Shown in pieces: positions 1 to 5,160 of a stretch of 16,888 nucleotides of DNA. Within the stretch, counting starts at the first letter, position 1, and every line of letters starts with the position of its first letter. The translations under genes were made by a program, and so were the position numbers. The notes beneath the pieces were generated by a model. That model saw only the letters and a program-made list of their open reading frames with translations. It did no database searches and had not been told where the DNA came from. The stretch spans positions 1 through 16,888 of the forward strand of contig JAZLJD010000073.1 in NCBI GenBank assembly GCA_045617725.1, given 5' to 3'. This stretch comes from JAZLJD01 sp045617725 (GTDB lineage: Bacteria; Bacillota; Clostridia; Lachnospirales; Lachnospiraceae).

Positions 1-333
1 GAAAACACGATCCGCATCATTTACGGCAAACAGTTCCGAAGCACAATACGATATCTCAACTTTGTCCTCTATATTCGTTTCTTTAAAAAAATGCTTAAAA
101 ATCAGCTTCCTTCGAAGCAAAAGAATCAACGTTGGTAAAACAATGGGGCCCATAAACAGTGTAATGTCCCATACAAGTGGCAGTTCGCAACAAACAGAGA
201 TAATCGGTACTCCGATTAATGAAAAGAACAACCCAACACACCACGGTAGTATCAGCAAAACTTTTTTTGTATTGTGACGAGTGTTATATATAGAAAAAAC
301 ACTTGATGCTTCATTGGAGGATAATTTTACCAT
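1..333 (-). CDS. Membrane protein, partial (C-terminus off the window)
   Basis: The frame is open for 111 codons from an ATG at 333 and runs off the left edge without a stop, so only the N-terminal part is present. It starts MVKLSSNEASSVFSIYNTRH and follows AAAGGAACAACAG, a usable ribosome site. Two hydrophobic segments lie at about residues 25-45 and 53-70, then a basic stretch (LLRRKL) and a soluble part. It is a paralogue of the protein at 11099-11698: the shared pattern is SxxFxIxNxRH, the two helices with IGxPI, a basic LxxRK, and a later E-I-(A/S)-x-x-(A/P)-S-E-L. In both places the gene lies just downstream of a HTH gene on the same strand. Function unknown; no family recognised. Confidence 0.8.
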   Translation of the reverse strand, partial: MVKLSSNEASSVFSIYNTRHNTKKVLLILPWCVGLFFSLIGVPIISVCCELPLVWDITLFMGPIVLPTLILLLRRKLIFKHFFKETNIEDKVEISYCASELFAVNDADRVF

Positions 334-391
334 CTGTTGTTCCTTTCTGCCTCAAAACTTAGTTATTTAAGAATTTGATACACCTTAATAG

Positions 392-425
392 AGCATCATG
401 CTTATGCTTATCACTAATTATTATA
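392..425 (-). promoter_or_regulatory. Possible -10 box and palindromic operator upstream of the partial membrane protein gene
   Basis: A perfect TATAAT (read on minus) lies at 420-425, in the gap between the XRE gene and the partial membrane protein gene. No good -35 box is seen 16-18 bases upstream. Just downstream, at 392-402, is a perfect 11-base palindrome AGCATCATGCT, a plausible operator for the adjacent XRE repressor. This is inference from position only. Confidence 0.3.
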
Positions 426-440
426 CAGTACGCGTCCCTT

Positions 441-644
441 CTATCGGTCTTGGAAAGAGATTACATCATCAACTTTTGTGTTTAATACTTTGCATATTTT
501 TTCGATGCTCTCCAAGCTCACATACTCGTTCCTGCGGATCCGCGTCATAATATTTCCGCTGAACCCGGCTGCTTTCTGAAGCTCTATATCTTTCATATTA
601 CGCTTTTTCAAAATCACAAAAAGCTTATCGTAATTTATTGCCAT
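441..644 (-). CDS. Small XRE-family (Cro/C1-type) transcriptional regulator
   Basis: This 67-residue protein is essentially one helix-turn-helix domain. It has the pattern of minimal Cro/C1-type regulators: an N-terminal helix (KLFVILKKRNMKDIELQKAAG), a recognition-helix region (FSGNIMTRIRRNEYVSLESI) and the closing IEKICKVLNTKVDDVI. It probably represses itself or its neighbours. AGGAG lies six bases before the ATG at 644. It is followed on the same strand by the partial membrane protein gene (107-base gap). A broken copy of a closely related gene (KLFAVLKERNMKD) lies at 3644-3682, so this regulator type has been present at least twice in the region. Confidence 0.88.
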   Translation of the reverse strand: MAINYDKLFVILKKRNMKDIELQKAAGFSGNIMTRIRRNEYVSLESIEKICKVLNTKVDDVISFQDR

Positions 645-696
645 TCTGTACTCCTATACGTATCTGTAAACCTTACAAATCATCCCTTCCATTTTA

Positions 697-993
697 TCAC
701 GAAAAAGTGAGCGATTCAACGAGTCTGAAGATAAACCACTCCGCGATATTAGGAACCATGAAAACCACAAACGATGCTATCAGACTCTTCCGGAACTCTG
801 CTCCGTGCAAATCTCCCATACAGTCTCCGATAACGCTGTATGCAAACAGCAAAAACGCCAGCAGGTTGAAAAACCATGCAGACATACTTGTGAAGAATAC
901 AGCTATCCATGTAGCTGCAATGAGTGCCAAGATAATCGGAAGGGCCGCTATTTTCAGCGGAAGAAGAACTATAAACCTGATTACTTTCAACAT
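697..993 (-). CDS. Small three-helix membrane protein, CD1845-like
   Basis: The protein is 98 residues if started at the ATG at 993, which has GGAGG eight bases upstream; an ATG five codons earlier lies on the ribosome site itself and is less likely. It is very hydrophobic: helices at about residues 5-34 and 38-56 and a third at 69-88, with a short polar loop (GDCMGDLHGAEFRKS) between the second and third, and an ending of AEWFIFRLVESLTFS. This ending and architecture resemble the small CD1845-family proteins carried by Tn916/Tn1549-type conjugative elements, but the match is from memory. Together with the broken recombinase and HTH genes near 3.5-4.1 kb it hints at debris from an integrated element. 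Confidence 0.65.
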   Translation of the reverse strand: MLKVIRFIVLLPLKIAALPIILALIAATWIAVFFTSMSAWFFNLLAFLLFAYSVIGDCMGDLHGAEFRKSLIASFVVFMVPNIAEWFIFRLVESLTFS

Positions 994-1222
994 AAAAATT
1001 TCCTCCATCTCTTTAGTGTCCTTCTAAAGCTGCAGAGGAAATTCTTACGTTCGGATTGTGCTTTTCCTTTCGAAATTGTTACAACTAATTGGGAGTAAAT
1101 TGACTCGTGATAATTTACCTTATGAGAACCCAGAGAATTCAGAAAGTTTATCCGCAACTGTAAAGAGCGGTGACGGTCAGAGGCCGCCACCGCCCTAAGT
1201 TCTGCATAGATTTTACAGATGC
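994..1222. other. Intergenic gap with no recognised gene
   Basis: Apart from the ribosome site of the CD1845-like gene at 1001-1006 and the terminator at 1160-1195, nothing convincing is seen here. A 67-codon minus-strand frame crosses it, but it overlaps the next gene's start and has no ribosome site. Confidence 0.5.
1160..1195 (-). terminator. Probable terminator of the surface-protein gene
   Basis: The arms at 1167-1176 (GCGGTGACGG) and 1184-1193 (CCGCCACCGC) form a ten-pair stem with a seven-base loop; on the minus-strand transcript the single mismatch becomes a G-U pair. It lies about 30 bases after the surface-protein stop codon. The following T-tract is short (CTCTTTACAG), so strength is uncertain. 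Confidence 0.55.
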
Positions 1223-3463
1223 TTACTTAGCATTGTATTTTTTCTTTCTGCTATATACCGTGATTCCTACAAGAGCGCCGCAGCTGACAAGCAGGAGGGC
1301 AATCCACAGGAACATATGGCTGTTGTCGCCGGTTTGCGGATCGGTGGGATTCGTCGGATCGGTGGGATTCGTCGGATCAGCGTGTGTTTCCGCTTTTACG
1401 GTAAAGCTCGTGGAAGCCGTGCCGTCGTTGGACACCACATCAATGGAGTGGCTGCCAACGCTCAGGGTTTCGAGATAAGCTGCGTTCAGAGTAACTTTTG
1501 TGGAGCCTGAAACAGCAGTATAATTAGTTTCTGCGATTTCAGCGCCGTCAACTTTAACACAGACAAACTTTGCAAAGTCGGCATCAGAGGTGAAGGCAAG
1601 ACCATCGCTGCTGTTCTTCGTCCATTCACCGTTTGCACCGGAAATGATGGAGTAGGTTACCGGAGTCAGAACAGGAAGTTCCTCTGTTTGCTTATCACCG
1701 CAAGCAGTGCAGGAGCGTTCCTTCAAACCCTTTTCGGCCAGGGTGGGCTCTTTAGTGGTTGCCCATTCGCCGTAGGTGTGAGCTTTTACATCAATTGCGG
1801 TGCCGTCAGTAATCTTATCACCGCAGATCTTGCAGTAAGTATCACCGGTGAAGCCCGCCTCGGTGCAAGTAGCTTCTTTTGCGTCCCTGATTTCGGTTTC
1901 GCCGTGACCCTTGGCCGGGATTGTTTTACCGGAAGCAAGTCTGACGCCGCAGTCCTTACAGTAGGTATCGCCGGTGTAGCCGTCTTCGGTGCAGGTTGCG
2001 GCTTTCGCGTTTCTGATTTCGTTTTCGCCGTGGCCGCTGAAAGAGCCGGTATCCGCTATGGTATCGGTGGCATCACAGTAGTCGCATTTTGCCGTCTTGG
2101 TGCCGTCCTCGGTGCAGGTCGCGTTGCCGTCGGATACGTAATTTGTGAAGCTGTGCCCGGTGGCAGAACCGATGTCCGGCAAAGTGTCGGTGGCATTGCA
2201 GCAGTCGCACTTAGCCGTTTTGGTACCGTCTTTGGTGCAGGTCGCGTTGCCGTCGGATACGTAATTTGTGAAGCTGTGAGCTTCAAATGCGGCCTTTACC
2301 GTCACTTCTTTATTCGGCATGGTGAAGGTATTATTGCTCACCGTTACATCAGAGGACTGCCATTTCTTGAAGTGGTAACCATTATTCGGCGTCGCGGTCA
2401 GGGTAACCGTATCACCTTTTACGGCAACAGCCGGATTCGCACTTGCCGTGCCGTTGCCGTCATTCTGAACATTGACAGTGTACATGGCAAGCAGGGTTAC
2501 CGTATCGGTCACAGCCTTAAGCTCATCGGCAGTCGAATAAGTATCGGTGCTTCCTTGCTTCTGCCATGGAGAGCGGATCGCAATAATGCCATCCGCGTTT
2601 TTGTACAGAATAACAGGCCCTATTCCCAGAGAAGTAAGAGCGCTGCATCCACGGAACATTTCTTCCATGTACAGCAGTTTGTCGGTTTTAAAGCCACTTA
2701 CATCAAGAGAAGTGAGGCTACTGCATCCCGAGAACATACTACTCATGCCTTCAACGCTACTTGTATCAAAGCTGCTTAAATTCAGAGAAGTAAGACCGCT
2801 ACAATTACAGAACATACCTCCCATGTTCGTCACTTTGTCGGTAATAAACTCGCCTAAATCAAGAGAAGTGAGGCTACTGCATTCCAAGAACATACTACTC
2901 ATGCTTTTAACGCTACTTGTATCAAAGCTACTTAAATTCAGAGAAGTAAGGCTGCTGCAATTTGTGAACATACCGACCATGGAGGTAACACTGCTGGTCC
3001 TAAAGCCACTTACATCAAGAGAAGTGAGGCTACTGCATCCCGAGAACATACCGTCCATAGTCGTCACACTGCTTGTATTAAAGTTGCTTGTATTAAAGTT
3101 GCTTAAATTAAGAGAAGTAAGGCTGCTGCATCCATAGAACATATAACTCATGTCCGTCACACCGGTTGTGTTAAGAAGGCTTAAATCGGCTGAAGTCATA
3201 TTCTCAAATCCGTTGAACAAAAACTTTCCGCTTGAAATCGATGCACCGGACTCAGCAACTGCGGACTTGACCTGCTGTTTTTGCTCATCCAACAGATTGA
3301 ATCCACTTTCGTCTATATGACCGGTAATGTGCAAAACGCCGTCCGCATCCAGATTCCAGCCTTCGCCGCTTGCAATGTCGTCGGCTGCAAACGCCCTGGT
3401 AGGAAACAGGCTGCCGATCAGCAGGACACACAATAATGCGGCAACCCAACGTTTTTTCTTCAT
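1223..3463 (-). CDS. BspA-like leucine-rich-repeat surface protein with Cys-rich repeats and wall-sorting tail
   Basis: A 746-residue exported surface protein, probably an adhesin or host/matrix-interaction protein. The ATG at 3463 is chosen because AAGGAG precedes it and a signal peptide follows directly (residues 1-26, ending AFA). Residues ~100-280 hold seven DUF285/BspA repeats of about 25 residues (pattern SMSSMFxGCSSLTSLDLSSFDTSSV). Residues ~327-395 resemble an InlB B-repeat/Flg_new domain (GYHFKKW). Residues ~396-600 are four to five Cys-rich repeats with CxxC pairs (ATCTEDGTKTAKCDYC; YCKDCG). Residues ~601-690 look like a further beta domain common in clostridial surface proteins. 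A TNPTDP linker, PQTGD at 709-713, a hydrophobic helix and RKKKYNAK form a sortase-type anchor. The ligand is unknown. A 15-base tandem duplication in the LRR part is reported separately. Confidence 0.92.
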   Translation of the reverse strand: MKKKRWVAALLCVLLIGSLFPTRAFAADDIASGEGWNLDADGVLHITGHIDESGFNLLDEQKQQVKSAVAESGASISSGKFLFNGFENMTSADLSLLNTTGVTDMSYMFYGCSSLTSLNLSNFNTSNFNTSSVTTMDGMFSGCSSLTSLDVSGFRTSSVTSMVGMFTNCSSLTSLNLSSFDTSSVKSMSSMFLECSSLTSLDLGEFITDKVTNMGGMFCNCSGLTSLNLSSFDTSSVEGMSSMFSGCSSLTSLDVSGFKTDKLLYMEEMFRGCSALTSLGIGPVILYKNADGIIAIRSPWQKQGSTDTYSTADELKAVTDTVTLLAMYTVNVQNDGNGTASANPAVAVKGDTVTLTATPNNGYHFKKWQSSDVTVSNNTFTMPNKEVTVKAAFEAHSFTNYVSDGNATCTKDGTKTAKCDCCNATDTLPDIGSATGHSFTNYVSDGNATCTEDGTKTAKCDYCDATDTIADTGSFSGHGENEIRNAKAATCTEDGYTGDTYCKDCGVRLASGKTIPAKGHGETEIRDAKEATCTEAGFTGDTYCKICGDKITDGTAIDVKAHTYGEWATTKEPTLAEKGLKERSCTACGDKQTEELPVLTPVTYSIISGANGEWTKNSSDGLAFTSDADFAKFVCVKVDGAEIAETNYTAVSGSTKVTLNAAYLETLSVGSHSIDVVSNDGTASTSFTVKAETHADPTNPTDPTNPTDPQTGDNSHMFLWIALLLVSCGALVGITVYSRKKKYNAK
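1338..1379 (-). repeat. 18-bp tandem repeat encoding the TNPTDP linker
   Basis: The unit GGATCGGTGGGATTCGTC occurs at 1338-1355 and 1356-1373 with a partial third copy. It encodes TDPTNP units just before the wall anchor. Such linkers vary in copy number between strains and space the domain away from the wall. Confidence 0.85.
2111..2278 (-). repeat. Exact 45-bp direct repeat in the Cys-rich region
   Basis: Bases 2111-2155 and 2234-2278 are identical over 45 bases with a 123-base period. They encode HSFTNYVSDGNATCT in two consecutive Cys-rich modules. Near-identity at the DNA level implies recent duplication or gene conversion. Confidence 0.9.
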
Positions 3464-3492
3464 TTCTGTATCATCTCCTTTTCTTTTCTCCC

Positions 3493-3645
3493 TCAATTGC
3501 CAATTTCAAAAGTATACCTGTCTTCCCATTGGCGCCTCAGCGTGATTTCCGCTGTGCCATTGGTGTTATCAAACAAAATCGACCATTGTGTGTTGCTGGT
3601 AATATCTTCAGGGTTTGGTTCCTGAGCTGACCATTTTCCATACAT
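3493..3645 (-). pseudogene. Tail fragment, possibly of a C45/Ntn-type acyl hydrolase
   Basis: A 50-codon frame starts MYGKWSAQEPNPEDITSNTQ and ends at a TGA 30 bases before the surface-protein ATG. The stretch NTQWSILFDNTNGTAEITLRR followed by YTFEI resembles the C-terminal strands of C45-type autoproteolytic acyltransferases and linear-amide hydrolases (typical pattern: QWS(V/I)(V/F)(Y/F)D..., later Y.FSL). The catalytic N-terminal part is absent and there is no ribosome site, so this is probably a leftover C-terminus joined to the XRE fragment upstream. The family call is from memory and tentative. Confidence 0.35.
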
Positions 3646-3744
3646 CTTTCATATTGCGTTCTTTCAAGACCGCAAATAACTTTGGAGTCTTCGTTCTGAT
3701 AATCCCCACTTTTCTGCTGCCTGCTTTACTGTCATAAATTCCAT
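3644..3744 (-). pseudogene. Broken HTH/excisionase-like gene fused to an XRE fragment
   Basis: From the ATG at 3744 (GGAGA nine bases upstream) the frame reads MEFMTVKQAAEKWGLSERRL, the typical N-terminus of small helix-turn-helix/excisionase-like proteins of integrated elements, then stops at 3664 after 26 residues. From 3682 a different frame reads KLFAVLKERNMKD, matching KLFVILKKRNMKD of the XRE protein at 441-644. The two fragments overlap in different frames at about 3664-3682, so a deletion seems to have joined two unrelated regulator genes. Neither can give a working protein. Confidence 0.6.
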
Positions 3745-3793
3745 AGTTTTAATCTCCAAATATTCACTATAAACGACAAAATTTCCCACTTTT

Positions 3794-3823
3794 ATTATAC
3801 AGCGGGATACCGCCGAATACCAA
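3794..3823 (-). promoter_or_regulatory. Promoter, TTGGTA-18-TATAAT
   Basis: On the minus strand a -35-like TTGGTA (3818-3823) is separated by 18 bases from a perfect TATAAT (3794-3799). It precedes the broken HTH gene (start 3744) and its intact ribosome site. No terminator is seen between it and the surface-protein gene, so it may now drive that gene. Confidence 0.5.
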
Positions 3824-3861
3824 TATAAAATAGCCAGACATACACGAAATATATCTGGCTA

Positions 3862-3906
3862 TAAAAAGACCCAACGTGGTCCGCATCGTGGAGAGGCGTG
3901 TTGGGT
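3862..3906 (-). terminator. Probable terminator after the recombinase remnant
   Basis: ACCCAAC (3869-3875) and GTTGGGT (3900-3906) form a seven-pair stem with a 24-base loop; on the minus strand it is followed directly by CTTTTTAT. It lies about 50 bases after the stop of the recombinase-tail frame. A second inverted repeat (ATAGCCAGA 3830-3838 / TCTGGCTAT 3854-3862) follows on the minus strand, again with TTTT after it. Confidence 0.5.
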
Positions 3907-3955
3907 TCTGTTGATGTTATATATGCTAATCCCGGTGAAATCGAACGGTATATTG

Positions 3956-4053
3956 CTAGCCGCGTTTTGCCGCAGTTTGCCCCGTTTTAGCCCCAAAAAG
4001 CCGCTCAAGCACTGATGCCATACGTCCTGCCGTGGCAACTAAAGAGCTCCCAA
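3956..4053 (-). pseudogene. C-terminal remnant of a probable tyrosine recombinase (integrase)
   Basis: The minus-strand frame ending at TAG 3956-3958 reads VATAGRMASVLERLF, then GAKTGQTAAKRG. The basic, Gly/Thr-rich ending resembles C-termini of tyrosine recombinases from clostridial phages and conjugative elements, and a terminator-like hairpin follows. Upstream the frame is cut at 4054 by the short GACGGGG repeat; the catalytic domain (R..H-x-x-R..Y) is not in the window. The call rests on a short, composition-like match and is tentative. Confidence 0.4.
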
Positions 4054-4076
4054 TGAACCTCGGGGACGGGGGCTCA
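4054..4076 (+). repeat. GACGGGG repeat, copy A (short form)
   Basis: Reads TGAACC-TC-GGGGACGGG-GGCTCA on the plus strand. The ends form an inverted repeat (TGAACC with GGCTCA, one G-U). It overlaps the stop codon of the minus-strand gene at 4074-4076: its right end supplies the TGA. It also truncates the recombinase remnant on the other side. No transposase for it is in the window. Confidence 0.75.
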
Positions 4077-4658
4077 AGGTGCAACGTAAAACAAGCCGTC
4101 GCGGTTGCAGAAGCAATATATCCTTTTTACACCTCTTATTTTGAACCTGCAATCCGCCTTACCTTCCGGATACAATTTTACGATTTGCATTCCGTCCGAT
4201 GACAATGCAGCAAAAAAGGAAATATAATGCGATTTAGTCATTTCATGGCTGATTTGTACATAATACTCATCTTCTATTCTTTCTACAAGTATCATATGAT
4301 TCTCATCGGCAAGTTCTGCCTGTTCCGGCAGCAACTGTACTCCATGACAGCTTATCGCCATTTCGCCCATGCTGTGAATCACATTTCCGCATACCGGGCA
4401 CACATAAAATTTGGACCGCAGCATATTTGCGGACACATTCATGTTAGTGATTGCATTGCCTGATAAAAGTTCCGTGACAGAAATCCCAAACGCTTCTGCA
4501 ATCGGTTCCAGCAGGGATATATCCGGATACCCTTTCGCCGTCTCCCACTTAGAAACAGCCTTATCGGAAACATTCAAGATTCTTGCCAGCTCGCTTTGTG
4601 TCAGATTGTTTTTTTCTCGCAGTTCTTTTATGACTGCACCTGTAACATATTGATTCAT
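4074..4658 (-). CDS. XRE regulator fused to a degenerate desulfoferrodoxin/superoxide reductase-like domain
   Basis: A 194-residue protein. The ATG at 4658 has GGAGG eight bases upstream; the ATG at 4673 sits on that ribosome site. Residues 8-65 are a Cro/C1-type HTH (LTQSELARILNVSDKAVSKWE). Residues 84-111 resemble the desulforedoxin part of desulfoferrodoxin (KFYVCPVCGNVI, then SCHG where the family has CCG). Residues 118-192 resemble the superoxide reductase centre: H121, H138, H144 (KSHYISFF) and C184 (CNRDG) match four of the five iron ligands, while the last His (CNxHG) is Asp187. It probably acts as a redox- or metal-responsive regulator rather than an enzyme; that is inference. The stop codon lies in repeat copy A. 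Confidence 0.85.
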   Translation of the reverse strand: MNQYVTGAVIKELREKNNLTQSELARILNVSDKAVSKWETAKGYPDISLLEPIAEAFGISVTELLSGNAITNMNVSANMLRSKFYVCPVCGNVIHSMGEMAISCHGVQLLPEQAELADENHMILVERIEDEYYVQISHEMTKSHYISFFAALSSDGMQIVKLYPEGKADCRFKIRGVKRIYCFCNRDGLFYVAP

Positions 4659-4737
4659 ATTTTTTACCTCCATGCAGTCATTCTATTCCGGAGCCAAAAA
4701 CAAAGGTACCTACGCTGCGTAGAGTCAACAGGAGGCT

Positions 4738-5052
4738 TCAAAATGAACCACTAGCTCCGTCCCCCCAGGGTTCAAATCGATAGGGCTTCTTTGGGTCGTA
4801 CTTGATCTGCATCGTTGTGCCCTGAATCTCCTCGACTTCGGGGTCCGGCAACGGATAAAAAGAATAGTATCCTCTCTGCGTTTTATCGCCCACCAAATAT
4901 GTTATTTCATATTCATAGTATTCCTTCTCAAAATATCCGGTTTTCGTCCGGCTCGCAGCCTTATTCCTTTTTCCGGTAAAGGTAGCCGTTGTTTCAATCC
5001 AGTTTTTGGTGGTATTACTATGCAATTTTGAAAAGAACTCAAACAGATTCAT
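4738..5052 (-). CDS. Small hypothetical protein, C-terminus supplied by a repeat
   Basis: A 104-residue protein with no recognised motif; the ATG at 5052 follows AGGAGAAAAATT. It has no signal peptide or membrane helix. The middle (WIETTATFTGKRNKAAS, then YYEYEITYLVGDKTQRGYYS and MQIKYDPKKPYRF) looks like a small beta-rich domain of the DUF3592 style (a T-A-x-x-x-G strand, a Y-x-Y-x-Y strand, and V-x-Y-(D/N)-P-x-x-P), but the helices usual there are absent, so the call is weak. The last 11 residues (EPWGDGASGSF) are encoded by repeat copy B, so the original C-terminus was probably replaced. The gene stands alone, with a terminator upstream at 5067-5130. Confidence 0.75.
   Translation of the reverse strand: MNLFEFFSKLHSNTTKNWIETTATFTGKRNKAASRTKTGYFEKEYYEYEITYLVGDKTQRGYYSFYPLPDPEVEEIQGTTMQIKYDPKKPYRFEPWGDGASGSF
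4744..4774 (-). repeat. GACGGGG repeat, copy B
   Basis: On the minus strand: TGAACC, CTGGGGGGACGGAGCTAGT, GGTTCA, with perfectly inverted six-base ends. Its right part (ACGGAGC..TAGTGGTTCA) matches the right end of copy C, its left part the left end, so it looks like an internally deleted derivative. It is read through in frame by the gene at 4738-5052. Confidence 0.8.
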
Positions 5053-5066
5053 AATTTTTCTCCTGT

Positions 5067-5130
5067 AAAAAAAATCCCTTAAGTCAACATATCATATTCC
5101 TATGATATTGCCAACTCAAAGGATTTTTCT
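5067..5130 (-). terminator. Intrinsic terminator after the lipoprotein operon
   Basis: ATATCATA (5090-5097) and TATGATAT (5101-5108) form a perfect inner stem around TTCC-type loop bases; outside it AAAAATCC and GGATTTTT pair again. On the minus strand the structure ends in a run of eight T. It separates the lipoprotein gene (stop 5161) from the small gene starting at 5052, and its symmetry may let it act in both directions. Confidence 0.8.
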
Positions 5131-5160
5131 TTCAGTGCTAAGCCTGCAATGAATGCCGGA

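Noticed and set aside
638..1098. Plus-strand frames of 97-129 codons opposite the XRE and membrane-protein genes
   Set aside because: They are antisense to genes with clear ribosome sites and recognisable products.
1688..2779. Long plus-strand open frame (363 codons)
   Set aside because: It is the antisense of the surface-protein gene, produced by its repetitive Cys-rich and LRR coding sequence; low-complexity product, no ribosome site.
2640..3160. Regular repeats that could suggest a CRISPR array
   Set aside because: The repeats are in frame and encode ~25-residue DUF285 leucine-rich units; there are no unique spacers of constant length and no cas genes.
3925..3960. tRNA-like T-arm (GTTCGATT) on the minus strand
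   Set aside because: No acceptor, D or anticodon stems can be drawn at the right distances; the sequence overlaps the downstream flank of the recombinase remnant.
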